From: Bacillota bacterium
Lineage (GTDB): Bacteria; Bacillota; Clostridia; Oscillospirales; Ruminococcaceae
DNA length: 54,436 nt
NCBI GenBank assembly: GCA_023457355.1
Contig: JAEWLW010000033.1
Coordinates: 1 to 54,436, forward strand
Reading direction: 5' to 3'
Part shown: positions 39,327 to 48,176 of the stretch, piece by piece
Layout of the letters: each line of letters starts with the position of its first letter
Position numbering within the stretch: position 1 is the stretch's first letter
Translations under genes and position numbers: made by a program
The notes under the pieces: model-generated
Databases searched by the model: none
What the model was told of the DNA's origin: nothing
The model's input: only the letters and a program-made list of their open reading frames with translations

Positions 39327-40682
39327 TTGGAAAACAGAAAAGAAAATAAAATGGGAGTACTCCCAATCCCAAAGCTGCTTGTTTCTATGTCGGTGCCCAT
39401 CATGGCCTCGATGATGATACAGGCGCTTTATAATGTTGTAGACAGTATTTTTGTGGCAAAAATAGGCGAAGATGCGCTTACGGCGGTTTCGCTTGCTTTT
39501 CCGGTTCAGGTGATGATGATTGCTGTTGCAGTCGGTACGGCCATTGGCATCAATGCGCTTCTGGCGCGCAGACTGGGTGAAAAAAACTATGCGGAAGCGA
39601 ATTTGGTCACTTCCAACGGCATCTTTTTGTCCATAGTCAACACGCTGGCGTTTGCCATATTCGGTATGTTTGGTTTAAAGACCTTTTTTGCGGCGTTTGT
39701 TCAACCGGGCGCCGTTATGGAAATGGGCATGGCCTACACCTCCATTGTGTCAATTGCCTCCTTTGGCGTGTTTTTGGGCATCACAGGGGAGCGGCTGCTA
39801 CAGGCAACCGGCATCACAATTTACAGTATGTACGCCCAGATGGCGGGCGCCATCACCAATATCATTCTGGACCCCATTCTGATATTCGGTTTGCTCGGTG
39901 CGCCTGAAATGGGCGTGGCGGGCGCTGCGGTGGCCACTGTGGCGGGCCAGATAGTCTCACTGATACTGGTTACAACTTTCAATATTACAAAAAACCACGA
40001 GATCAGTCTTTCGATGAAAAATTTCCGCCCGAACCGGTGCATCATTGCCGAAATATACAGGGTGGGTTTGCCGTCCATCTTTATGCAGACCATTGGCGCG
40101 GTGATGACCTTTGGCATGAACAAAATACTTATTATGTTTTCAGCGACGGCAGTCTCGGTGTTTGGCATTTATTTCAAGCTCCAAAGCTTTGTGTTTATGC
40201 CGGTGTTTGGCCTGACAAGCGGCATGATACCAATTGTGGGGTTTAATTATGGCGCACGCAACCGGGAACGCATTATGCAAACCGTTAAGCTGGCCAGTCT
40301 GATGGCGCTGGCCATTGCCGCAGGGGGCCTGGCAATTTTTCAGATTTTCCCCGCACAAATATTGGCCACGCTTTTTGATGCCTCCGATACCATGCTGGCC
40401 ATTGGGGTACCCGCGTTGCGGATTATCAGTCTGCACTTTTTGCTTGCGGCGATTTCCATCATTCTTTCAAGCGCGTTCCAGGCGCTTGGAAAAGGCGTAT
40501 ACAGCCTTTTGATGTCCGCCTGCCGCCAGCTTGTCGTGCTGCTGCCAACAGCTTATCTCCTGGGGAAATTCGTTTCGCTGAATGCGGTCTGGTTTTGCTT
40601 TCCGATTGCGGAGGTTGCCGCCGTGACCATGGCGCTTGTGCTGTATAAAGGCTTGTACGAAAAAGAGATAAAATTCCTGTGA
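39327..40682 (+). CDS. MATE family efflux transporter
   Basis: 451 aa, TTG at 39327 with AAGG 11 bases upstream; an ATG at 39351 lacks a ribosome site and would drop the usual KENKMG head. It has about 12 hydrophobic segments in two halves, with ALYNVVDSIFVAKIGEDALTAVSLAFPVQ near 30-60, typical of the DinF/NorM-like clostridial branch. It exports organic cations or drugs using a Na+ or H+ gradient. Confidence 0.92.
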   Translation: MENRKENKMGVLPIPKLLVSMSVPIMASMMIQALYNVVDSIFVAKIGEDALTAVSLAFPVQVMMIAVAVGTAIGINALLARRLGEKNYAEANLVTSNGIFLSIVNTLAFAIFGMFGLKTFFAAFVQPGAVMEMGMAYTSIVSIASFGVFLGITGERLLQATGITIYSMYAQMAGAITNIILDPILIFGLLGAPEMGVAGAAVATVAGQIVSLILVTTFNITKNHEISLSMKNFRPNRCIIAEIYRVGLPSIFMQTIGAVMTFGMNKILIMFSATAVSVFGIYFKLQSFVFMPVFGLTSGMIPIVGFNYGARNRERIMQTVKLASLMALAIAAGGLAIFQIFPAQILATLFDASDTMLAIGVPALRIISLHFLLAAISIILSSAFQALGKGVYSLLMSACRQLVVLLPTAYLLGKFVSLNAVWFCFPIAEVAAVTMALVLYKGLYEKEIKFL

Positions 40683-40699
40683 TGCAGAAGCGTAAAAAA

Positions 40700-40989
40700 G
40701 CGACTGCGTGCTTGCAGTCGCATCAGCTTATCAAAAAATCCATTTCAAAGAAAAAGTTGCACAAACGAAAAGTTTTGGTCGCGCTTTTTCAAAAGCGCGC
40801 AGGGCTTGGGGCAGCGCCCCAAAGTGTCCTACTTCGGTAAGAAGCGCAGGAGAGAGCGCAAACAGTCCAGTGGACTGTTTTGCGGGGAGAACCCTCGCCA
40901 AGGATTCTCCCATGTCGCGATAAGCGGCATAATTTCTAAGCCTCTATCACTTTATTGACAGCCTGAAGCGACTGCGTGCTTGCAGTCGC
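40700..40989. repeat. Identical hairpins flanking a dispersed intergenic repeat
   Basis: GCGACTGC-6-GCAGTCGC occurs identically at 40700-40721 and 40968-40989. Between them lies copy A of a dispersed repeat. The second hairpin has TTTTT downstream on the plus strand and can end MATE transcripts. On the minus strand it lies just after the GGDEF/EAL stop. Confidence 0.88.
40759..40966 (+). repeat. Dispersed intergenic repeat, copy A
   Basis: Shares ordered blocks with the reverse complement of 53693-53903: GCACA, AAAAGTTTTGGTC, GCTTTT/CAAAAGC hairpin, GGGCAGCGCCC-like, GTAAGAAGC, CAGGAGAG, GCGCAAAC and CACTTTATTGACAG-CTGAA. No coding potential. About 208 bp. Confidence 0.82.
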
Positions 40990-40995
40990 TTTTTA

Positions 40996-43900
40996 TCAGG
41001 CTGTGAACGCATTTATGCTGCTGGTTTGCCGCGCGGCGGTTATGGCGGCAGTGACCGACTGGGGAATAGGTGCAATTTCAAACGAAGGCTTTGCGACAAA
41101 GAAGCCCTGTACGTATTGCACGCCGCCCGCGATGACCGTTTTAAGCTCTTCCTCCGTTTCAATTCCCTCAGCCAGAACAGCGACCTGGTGTTTTCTGGCG
41201 GTAGAAACGATGTTTTTAAGGATGATCTGACGGTTTTTGTCTTTGTCAATGCCGCAAATCAGCGAAATATCCAGCTTGATCAGCTTGGGCGCAATATATT
41301 GCAGCATTGCCTCGTTGCTGTAGCTTGTGCCGTAATCGTCAACTGCCAAAAAGCTTCCCCACCGCTTTATAATTTCCTTTTTCATGTGGATGCAGTCCTG
41401 ATTATCCCGACCGCCGGCTGTTAGCTCTATGACAATGCGGTGCAGGTGGGGTGCAAATTGCCGCTCAAAGGCCAGGAGATCCGAGTAGGTCAAAATCTGG
41501 TTGCTGATGGAGTTAATAAAGACTTTTTCTTCTTTTCCGATGGCCTGCTGTTCAATCAGGGACACAAAGGTTTCCAAACCGCCATACAGCGAAAGCCGTT
41601 CCAGGTGATAAAGCTTGGAGTGAACCTGCGCCATGTGGAACACATCATAGGGGGAATAGTCGCCGGTTATCTGCGGACGCATCAACATTTCGTAGCCGAA
41701 TACCTTGCCGGTTCTGACAGAAAGGATCGGTTGAAGCGCAAATTTAAGCAGCGGCTTGTCAATGAGCACCATAATGGTTTCATAGCCGTCCAGCGCACGG
41801 GTGGATTCATGGTATAGCGCAGGGTCGAACTCCCGGAAGCTGCCTTTGACGTCGTGCTTGACGTTATACATGGCAAAATCGGCAAAACGCAGGAGTTCAT
41901 CGCCCGAAACGGTGTCGCTGGGATACCACGCCAGACCGCTTGAAACGTCAATCGGGCACGAACTGCCGTCGGGCAGCATCAGCTGTTTTTGCCTGATGAC
42001 AGCGCGCGTTTCCGCCAGAATTTTTCTTATTTCCGCCTTTGAGGAATAACCATATAGAAGCGTATAAAATTCGTCGCCCGAGCGTCTGGCCACCAGTGCG
42101 CTATGCCGGGCACATTCCTCAAGGCACTGTGCGAAGGCGATAATGTAGCTGTCGCCAAAATCATGTCCGAAGTTATCGTTGATTTTTTTCAGATTGTCCA
42201 GATCCCACATCACCAGCGCGGCCGTCTGCATATTTTGCAGGTGGAGCAGACGGGTCATCTGCGCGCGAAACGCACGCAGATTATAGAGGTTTGTCAACGA
42301 ATCATAGTCCCGTTCATATTCCATCTTCTGCTTGGACAGAACATGGTCGGTTATGTCGGAGACGGTCCCCAGAATTTTCCCATTCTGTTCTGCGATGTTA
42401 ACCTGCATCCAGTGCGCTCTGCCGTCGCAGTCAAAAAGCTGAAATGTCATTTCGCTTTTTTCAAAAATATGGGGGCTTAGCAACAGCATGCGCTTTTCAA
42501 AATCGTTGCGGTCCAGATAGAGATAATCCTTATCGGGACGCTCCAGCCAGCCGAGGATGCTGCACAGGTTGCTGGAGCAGAACACACGGCTGTGGCTGAG
42601 GTCGTATTCGAATACGCCGACCGAAATCTGAGTCATGGCGAAAATTTTTGCGATTTTTTCGGAGGCGCTTGCAACAGCGTAGCTGAGGGATTCAATTGAC
42701 GTTGCCAGCTCGTCCAGCTCAACAATATTTGTCTTTTTAAGGAAAATGGGGCCGGTGGGGTCGCTGAGCTTGAGGCTTTTTACCAGGGAATTGATCGGGC
42801 CGGTGACCAGCTGGCCGATAATCAACATCCCGACCATGCCTAAAAGCAGTGAAAGGAAGAAGGAAACTTGCGCAAGCGTGGTGATTTTATTGGAGAACTG
42901 CAACAGATCGTCGCGCTCAACCATGCCGATGACCACCCACTGGTTCTGGTAAAAAGGCGTGTTGACCTTGTATAACTCAAACGGGAAAATCGCGCCGAGC
43001 ACCTGCTCGTCACTGCTGTTGCGAATGACGTAGACATTGTTATACGCCGTATTGGTCACCGCGATTAGATCGGCGTTACCAAGGCGATATTTGAATAACG
43101 GCCCGCTGGTTGTCACCCTGCGGTAGGATTTTCCACCGTCTGAGGAGACACCCAGAAAATACGAAGCGTTATGACTGCTACTCAGATTGCTGTAGCGCAT
43201 TTTCGAGACGAGCTGGCTCTCGGATATTTCCACGCCCAACACACCGATAACAGAACCGTCCAACGCAATAAGCGGCATGGAATAGGTGATGACGCCGATA
43301 TCGTTTTCGCTCAGTGAAAAGCGTTCGCTCCAATACCCGAAATCGGCGCTCTGCCCCCCGGCGTGCGCTTTGGCGGCCTTGAGCGGCGCGAAAAAGAACT
43401 GCGATTCCGCAGCCGCTTCATCAGAAAAGCTGAAGTCGGCCGACCAGTAGCGGTCCAACGCAATGCCAAGGTTTTTGGAGAGCTCCGGCATACCGCGTTC
43501 CATCAAAAGATCGCCGTTATCGGGGGAATTGCCGAGATTGTCAAACTGGCGGATGTAAAACCCGGCGCGCGAAATGGCGCCCTGTGCCGCCGTATCGACA
43601 GCGGGCCCGTCCAACACCAGAAAAACCCCGTTTGCCATATTGCGGTGCAGCATCGAGACCATATCCTCTGAGATATCCGCAATAATTTGGCGGTTAAGCG
43701 CTGGTGAGACGGCAATATCCGCAATTTCGGCATTGTTGGCCGCAAGCGAATCATAAATGCTTTTCAGCAGGAATTCCCGGTCGCCGTCAATGGCCATGCA
43801 TTTGTGCAAAACATCATTTTGGATATCCTGTTGGCGGTTTAACACCTTTTCGCTGAAAATATCATAGGCGTTAGCCTCAACGCGGCCAACAACGTTATAC

Positions 43901-44022
43901 TGCCAAAATATCAGGGCATATAAAATGGTTTGCACAAAAATCACCATCATTCCGGGCAGCATGATGCGTGAAAGGATGGAGCTTTTGCCGGATGCAGATT
44001 TTTTATCAATTTTCTCAGGCAT
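40996..44022 (-). CDS. Cache-PAS-GGDEF-EAL signalling protein
   Basis: 1008 aa, ATG at 44022 with AAAGGTGG upstream. Membrane helices at about 21-43 and 385-405 enclose a roughly 340-residue outside sensor (dCache-like). A PAS domain is at about 455-565. The cyclase domain at about 570-735 has SGDEF at 648-652 instead of GGDEF. The EAL-type domain at about 750-990 reads EML (778-780) where EAL is usual; DDYGTSYSN (895-903) and AEGIE near 951-955 keep most metal and catalytic residues. It probably makes or breaks c-di-GMP in response to a signal. It lies 56 bases after a solute-binding lipoprotein gene and probably senses it. Confidence 0.92.
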   Translation of the reverse strand: MPEKIDKKSASGKSSILSRIMLPGMMVIFVQTILYALIFWQYNVVGRVEANAYDIFSEKVLNRQQDIQNDVLHKCMAIDGDREFLLKSIYDSLAANNAEIADIAVSPALNRQIIADISEDMVSMLHRNMANGVFLVLDGPAVDTAAQGAISRAGFYIRQFDNLGNSPDNGDLLMERGMPELSKNLGIALDRYWSADFSFSDEAAAESQFFFAPLKAAKAHAGGQSADFGYWSERFSLSENDIGVITYSMPLIALDGSVIGVLGVEISESQLVSKMRYSNLSSSHNASYFLGVSSDGGKSYRRVTTSGPLFKYRLGNADLIAVTNTAYNNVYVIRNSSDEQVLGAIFPFELYKVNTPFYQNQWVVIGMVERDDLLQFSNKITTLAQVSFFLSLLLGMVGMLIIGQLVTGPINSLVKSLKLSDPTGPIFLKKTNIVELDELATSIESLSYAVASASEKIAKIFAMTQISVGVFEYDLSHSRVFCSSNLCSILGWLERPDKDYLYLDRNDFEKRMLLLSPHIFEKSEMTFQLFDCDGRAHWMQVNIAEQNGKILGTVSDITDHVLSKQKMEYERDYDSLTNLYNLRAFRAQMTRLLHLQNMQTAALVMWDLDNLKKINDNFGHDFGDSYIIAFAQCLEECARHSALVARRSGDEFYTLLYGYSSKAEIRKILAETRAVIRQKQLMLPDGSSCPIDVSSGLAWYPSDTVSGDELLRFADFAMYNVKHDVKGSFREFDPALYHESTRALDGYETIMVLIDKPLLKFALQPILSVRTGKVFGYEMLMRPQITGDYSPYDVFHMAQVHSKLYHLERLSLYGGLETFVSLIEQQAIGKEEKVFINSISNQILTYSDLLAFERQFAPHLHRIVIELTAGGRDNQDCIHMKKEIIKRWGSFLAVDDYGTSYSNEAMLQYIAPKLIKLDISLICGIDKDKNRQIILKNIVSTARKHQVAVLAEGIETEEELKTVIAGGVQYVQGFFVAKPSFEIAPIPQSVTAAITAARQTSSINAFTA

Positions 44023-44078
44023 TCATACTCCACCTTTAATTTGCACCAAAGCGGATGCTGCTCAGGTGCCGGTCATCT

Positions 44079-45521
44079 TTATTCATTGCCCGCATCGCGC
44101 AGCGCGCGCTCAAAGCCCGAGAGCCACCGCTCAAAATGCTTGTCGTCCAGAAAAGGCTTCAAGGCGTCCTGACGGTCAACACCGGATTTTAGAAGGGCGT
44201 TTATTTCGGCCAAATCTTTAGTGGCCTGCGTTTGCATCGCGTCATCTACAATGCTTCGGCAGGCATAGCTGTTTTGAAAAACGGCATTGGTACAAAAACG
44301 ATAGCGGCCGGACATATTCATGCCGGTGGTCAGGGTATCTTCTACGATTGGCAACAGCGTCAGCTTTTCTTTTGCGATTGTCGCATGTAGCAGGTTATTG
44401 CTGTTTGTGGCCTTTTGTACCGGCAGATAACCGGTGCGGGCTGAAAAGCGAATGTTCTGCTGCGGTTCGGCGAACCATTCTAAGAAGGTTACCGCTGCCT
44501 GTTCGGTATGCTGGTCCGATTTTGAGACTGCCATTCCGGCGCCCTGCTGAACTGCGTAGCCTTCACAGCCTTTAAAGTTGGGCAGCGGAAATACTTTTGC
44601 CGTAATCGGGTAACTGCTGCCGTCCGGCCGGGTGACGGCGGTCGGGAAATAAGAACAGCCGCTTGAAGAGCCGACAAGGGCAATAATATCACCGGTTTTG
44701 GCGTCGTCACTTCTAAAACGGCCAAACGAGGCAAAATACCCGCTGATATAAGGTGCATAATAAGAATCCCACAGGCGGCGCATGGCGCTGTTGTTAATAT
44801 TAACAGACACCTTGCCGTCCTGAACCTGAATAAGCGGTTCGCCAAGCTGTGCGCAACCGACGAATATGTAATTGGCCAGCGAATCCCGACCAAAAAACGC
44901 TTTGCCGTCATTCGGCGTTTCGGTCAGCGCGTCGGTATAATCATAGTATTTTTCTGCAATGCCGACGATTCCTTCCCAAGTGGCCAGATCACCTTCGCTG
45001 ATATCGCACGCGGCAGCGAAGGGCGCAAAATCCGTCATGTTTACCAGCAGCACTTCGGTGGATTTTGCGACCGGAAACAGAAAAATACTGTTCGCTCCGG
45101 CAAAGCTGCCTTCTGAAAGGTACGCTTCAATATAATTGGATTGCGCTTGCGGGGAGAGATATTCGGCCAGGTTTGCCAGCTGTCCTTCGCCATAGAGCTC
45201 ATAGGCATAATCGGCATAGGCCGAGAAGATATCAGGCATCGCATCGGCGCCGATTTTATGCTCGGCGGCATCTTTTACAGCATTGCGCAAATTATCGATG
45301 CTGCCTTTGCTGTAAGCTTCAATAAAGATTCCCTCATGCGAGCCGATTGTCTCGTTAAATTCAGATACAAGATCAGAAAAGGCCTGAAGCTGAACGCCGT
45401 TGTAATAGTGCCAAACAGTGAGCGAAACAGGCGCGGCGGGCTTTTGGGCGGCGCACCCTGTCAGGCTTAAACTCATCAGCAGCGCCGGCAGTAACGGCGG
45501 CAGTTTAAATAATCTTCCCAT
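44079..45521 (-). CDS. Extracellular solute-binding lipoprotein (family 1)
   Basis: 480 aa, ATG at 45521. The start MGRLFKLPPLLPALLMSLSLTGCAAQ carries a lipobox LTGC with Cys23. SLTVWHYYNGVQLQAFSDLVSEFNE is the standard head of family 1 binding proteins for sugars. No permease genes are beside it; instead the next gene is a Cache-GGDEF-EAL protein. This pairing suggests a sensor input protein rather than an importer part. Confidence 0.9.
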   Translation of the reverse strand: MGRLFKLPPLLPALLMSLSLTGCAAQKPAAPVSLTVWHYYNGVQLQAFSDLVSEFNETIGSHEGIFIEAYSKGSIDNLRNAVKDAAEHKIGADAMPDIFSAYADYAYELYGEGQLANLAEYLSPQAQSNYIEAYLSEGSFAGANSIFLFPVAKSTEVLLVNMTDFAPFAAACDISEGDLATWEGIVGIAEKYYDYTDALTETPNDGKAFFGRDSLANYIFVGCAQLGEPLIQVQDGKVSVNINNSAMRRLWDSYYAPYISGYFASFGRFRSDDAKTGDIIALVGSSSGCSYFPTAVTRPDGSSYPITAKVFPLPNFKGCEGYAVQQGAGMAVSKSDQHTEQAAVTFLEWFAEPQQNIRFSARTGYLPVQKATNSNNLLHATIAKEKLTLLPIVEDTLTTGMNMSGRYRFCTNAVFQNSYACRSIVDDAMQTQATKDLAEINALLKSGVDRQDALKPFLDDKHFERWLSGFERALRDAGNE

Positions 45522-45646
45522 AAGCCAATATCATCTTTCTGACAAACTGTGTCTTCAAAGGGGAGGTCCCTATGGCGAAAATAAACGTTTATAGCCGAGC
45601 GAAAAAGAAAAGGGCTGGAAAAGAGCCCCAGCGCAGCTTTTTGGAT

Positions 45647-45675
45647 ATTATAGCGCAAAAATTCATACAATTCAA
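45647..45675 (-). promoter_or_regulatory. Promoter of the lipoprotein-GGDEF/EAL operon
   Basis: TTGAAT (45675-45670), 17 bases, TATAAT (45652-45647) on the minus strand. It gives a leader of about 120 bases to the ATG at 45521, in which GGGCT/AGCCC can pair. I saw no c-di-GMP riboswitch signature in it. Confidence 0.8.
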
Positions 45676-45718
45676 CGAAAATGCAAATAAAATAGGCATA
45701 CATCGGCCTTAAATAAAG

Positions 45719-45755
45719 ATATGTGCCATTTGAATTTTACTCAAATGGCACATAT
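45719..45755 (-). terminator. Terminator of the small membrane gene
   Basis: A 15-bp stem ATATGTGCCATTTGA/TCAAATGGCACATAT (45719-45733 and 45741-45755) followed on the minus strand by CTTTATTT. It starts 13 bases after the stop at 45768. Confidence 0.83.
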
Positions 45756-45767
45756 AAAAAGAAGAGG

Positions 45768-46019
45768 CTATTCAAATTCTTCCTCAAAAAAGATCCGCCA
45801 CACAAGATAGACCCATGACACGATAAAGATCAATGCCACAAGCGGCGCCAGCTTTTTGAAAAGCCGGGCAAACCATGTGCCGATCATTAAACCCAAAGAA
45901 ACGAGACAGGTTTTAAAAATTGCCCAGTCCAATACGCTGAATCGCGCGGCACGATGGAGCATAAATGCGATCAGCTCGTTCCATTTTTCGCAGCAAAGCT
46001 TATTGAATTCCTTTTGCAT
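45768..46019 (-). CDS. Small membrane protein (83 aa)
   Basis: ATG at 46019 with AAAAGGAGCG upstream. Two hydrophobic segments (VLDWAIFKTCLVSLGLMIGTWFARLF and LAPLVALIFIVSWVYLVWRIFF) separated by a short basic turn. The end is acidic (FEEEFE). No family or function known to me. Confidence 0.8.
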   Translation of the reverse strand: MQKEFNKLCCEKWNELIAFMLHRAARFSVLDWAIFKTCLVSLGLMIGTWFARLFKKLAPLVALIFIVSWVYLVWRIFFEEEFE

Positions 46020-46053
46020 TCAAGACACGCTCCTTTTTGTTTTATATTATAAA

Positions 46054-46614
46054 TTATTGACGATTTTCGATGAGATAACTCGCCTCAATATCACATAAGT
46101 GAAGTTTAACGGCCAGCGGGTATCGCTCATAAGCCTTGGAAATGGCAAAGCTACCGCCTTTTACCGCTTCGTCAAATCCGCCCATGTGCCAGCGGATCGC
46201 CATGGCTTCCGGTGCCTTCAGCCGAAAAAAACGTTCAATCATATAAACCGATTTTTCGCCATGCCCGTAGGGGAAGCTGTCCTCCACCTGATAGAAGGGC
46301 TGTTTTTCCCATTGGCCGGTCTGTTCGTTTTTAACATTCCGTGTGGAAACTTTATAATAGTTGACCTTGCATATATCATGCAGCAGCCCGCAGATGGCCA
46401 GGCTTTCCACCGGCTCGTCCCCATAGCGCAGCATCAGTTTTGCAACATTGATGCTGTGGCTTAAAAGACCGCCTTCACAGGCCAGATGAAAGCGCGTTGA
46501 AGCGGGTGCGTTAAAAAAATCACTTTTGTGCTCCAGAAAATTTAAAAGCTCCCGCGCGCCTTCGCGGTTTATGTACTGGTGGTATAATTGCAAAAATTCC
46601 TGTTTCTGATCCAT
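46054..46614 (-). CDS. HD-domain phosphohydrolase
   Basis: 186 aa from ATG 46614, AAGAGGTGAAACC upstream. The HD pattern is visible: H43 and H53 in the EGGLLSHSINVAKLML segment, H79-D80 in GLLHDICK, and H near 140 in RWHMGGFD. This family hydrolyses nucleotides or similar phosphates; similar proteins are also found in phages. An unusually long (about 220-base) structured leader precedes it. Confidence 0.85.
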   Translation of the reverse strand: MDQKQEFLQLYHQYINREGARELLNFLEHKSDFFNAPASTRFHLACEGGLLSHSINVAKLMLRYGDEPVESLAICGLLHDICKVNYYKVSTRNVKNEQTGQWEKQPFYQVEDSFPYGHGEKSVYMIERFFRLKAPEAMAIRWHMGGFDEAVKGGSFAISKAYERYPLAVKLHLCDIEASYLIENRQ

Positions 46615-46836
46615 TGGTTTCACCTCTTTGTGGATGTGGGCTGTTTTAAATAGAACAGCAAGATTTTTACAGTGCTCTTCTGTTATGGCAAAAGTCATGC
46701 ATTAATTATGTGGTGTTGACTTAAAGTACTGCTCAGCGCGACAATGTCTCAAGCGCAAAGCCCGCAAAGGGAATTTGCGCATCCAAAGGCGGTTGCCCAA
46801 TTAAGGGGCGAGCCGTTGCGCATCAATGCGCCGTAT
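46615..46836 (-). ncRNA. Structured leader or small RNA before the HD gene
   Basis: The stretch between the leftward promoter and the HD gene start holds GCGCAT/ATGCGC (about 46818-46831), GCCC/GGGC across TTAATT, and GCGCAAA/TTTGCGC hairpins. GCGCAA-like words recur. No known riboswitch or 6S signature was recognised. It could be a regulatory leader or a small RNA. Confidence 0.4.
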
Positions 46837-46842
46837 ACGGTT

Positions 46843-46871
46843 ATTATACCACAAAAGCGCATTATTTCCAA
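46843..46871 (-). promoter_or_regulatory. Leftward promoter of the HD gene / leader
   Basis: TTGGAA (46871-46866), 17 bases, TATAAT (46848-46843) on the minus strand. Divergent from the Rrf2 promoter ten bases away. Confidence 0.8.
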
Positions 46872-46880
46872 TCGGTATGC

Positions 46881-46908
46881 TTGACAAGGCGACTAAAGTT
46901 GTTATAAT
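46881..46908 (+). promoter_or_regulatory. Promoter of the Rrf2 regulator gene
   Basis: TTGACA (46881-46886), 16 bases, TATAAT (46903-46908). Both hexamers match the consensus. It lies 28 bases before the ATG at 46937, and the divergent HD promoter suggests shared control. Confidence 0.9.
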
Positions 46909-46936
46909 CAAAACATATCATTTTAGGGGGATATTA

Positions 46937-47347
46937 ATGAAAATATCAACCAACAGCCGCTATGCGCTCCGTTTATTGGCACGCGTTGCGCAAAAAGCGG
47001 GCGAGCGCGTTACAACATCGGCTGCCGCACAGGTTGAAGGTATCTCGGAAAAAATGCTGGAGCGTATTGCCGCCAAACTGACCCGGGAGGGCTTTTTGCG
47101 GAGTGTTAAAGGGATAAGGGGCGGTTATGTGCTGGCCCGGCCCGCCGACAGTATCACCGTCTCGCAGGTGTTGCAGGTGATGGAAACGCCTTATTTGCCG
47201 CGGCACTGCATCGAGCAGGCTGAAAAAAACTGCAAAATGTCGGGGGAATGTAATATGCTATGGCTTTGGAAACGCGTGGATGAAGCTATCTGTGGCGTAA
47301 CCGACCACGTGACCATTGCCGACATCATGCGGCAGGATGATTTTTAA
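46937..47347 (+). CDS. Rrf2-family regulator, probable Fe-S or redox sensor
   Basis: 136 aa from ATG 46937 behind AGGGGG. A winged helix at about 1-60 (MKISTNSRYALRLLARVAQK, SEKMLERIAAKL, VKGIRGGYVLARP) is typical Rrf2. Cysteines at 91, 99 and 105 resemble the IscR/NsrR cluster site but with 7- and 5-residue gaps. Targets unknown; the divergent HD gene is a candidate. Monocistronic, with a downstream terminator. Confidence 0.92.
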   Translation: MKISTNSRYALRLLARVAQKAGERVTTSAAAQVEGISEKMLERIAAKLTREGFLRSVKGIRGGYVLARPADSITVSQVLQVMETPYLPRHCIEQAEKNCKMSGECNMLWLWKRVDEAICGVTDHVTIADIMRQDDF

Positions 47348-47559
47348 AACAGGTTTTTTTATGCTGCCCGTTCACTTTATAAAGCGCAATTACCGCAATT
47401 AATACTAAACACTGATTAAATGCAATATCTTAGGGTCAATTTTATGACTGCCGGCGTTATCCTCCTTGACAGGCGCCAGCCCGTTTGCGTCGTCTGCCTT
47501 GGCCGGCGCAAAATTTTCTGCACGAATTTTTTTGTGTTTTAGACAGTGTTTGGTACAAC

Positions 47560-47600
47560 AAAGCGCCGCCATGCCCCAAAGGGATTTAGCGGCGCTTTTT
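47560..47600. terminator. Bidirectional terminator, Rrf2 / DsrE genes
   Basis: A 10-bp stem AAAGCGCCGC/GCGGCGCTTT (47560-47569 and 47589-47598), with flanking T and A runs. It lies between the convergent genes ending at 47347 and 47625. Confidence 0.8.
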
Positions 47601-47624
47601 GTCGATAATATTGTGCTGCGGCGG

Positions 47625-47966
47625 TTAAATCAGCATAACGGGATCATTTCCGGCCAGCAGCTCGGTGAGATGTTCACCCATGCCCTTAACCTCATAGCCC
47701 AGCTCAGAAAGCTGGCGGGCCACGCCATAGCGCACGGCGCACGCCATGCAGACCAGAATGGGAACACCGAGATTTTGTAAAATTTCAAGTTCGCCCTGAA
47801 CATCCTCGCTTTCAGCGGCAGCCTGAACCGCGGGGCCCCATAAAATAAGTTCAACATGCTTCCACCAGCCATTTAACAGGCTGTCGCGCGCGTAAAGCAG
47901 TGCCATATCAATCGCCGCGCGCTTATCAACGCTGATCCAGACAATTGCAAGTTTTTTCTCATTCAT
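47625..47966 (-). CDS. DsrE-like protein
   Basis: 113 aa from ATG 47966 with GAGGATG at a good distance. It has a Rossmann-like layout: LAIVWISVDKRAAIDMALLYARDSLLNGWWKHVELILWGPAVQAAAES, then NLGVPILVCMACAVRYGV with C near 83 and 85 region. DsrE-type proteins move sulfur through a reactive cysteine; here CMAC may serve. Exact role unknown. Confidence 0.8.
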   Translation of the reverse strand: MNEKKLAIVWISVDKRAAIDMALLYARDSLLNGWWKHVELILWGPAVQAAAESEDVQGELEILQNLGVPILVCMACAVRYGVARQLSELGYEVKGMGEHLTELLAGNDPVMLI

Positions 47967-48134
47967 TGAAATCATCCTCAATATCGTGATGCGTCATTTA
48001 CATTATAGCCGTCAAAATTGAGGATGTTACGCGGCGGCACCGCCCCTGCGCACGGCCATGAGACCGCGCTGCCGGTTTTTTTAAATTAAAATGCGCGCCG
48101 GCATGAGAAAAACAGCTGTATTATGGTAAAATAA

Positions 48135-48169
48135 AAAACGACCGCAGTTTAAATACAAACGGTCGTTTT
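48135..48169 (-). terminator. Terminator of the M20 amidohydrolase gene
   Basis: A 10-bp stem AAAACGACCG/CGGTCGTTTT (48135-48144 and 48160-48169) followed on the minus strand by TTATTTTACC. It lies seven bases after the stop at 48177. Confidence 0.82.
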
Positions 48170-48176
48170 AAGACAT

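Noticed and set aside
45521..45646. c-di-GMP riboswitch in the leader of the lipoprotein-GGDEF/EAL operon
   Set aside because: The leader has a short GGGCT/AGCCC hairpin but none of the conserved GEMM core bases.
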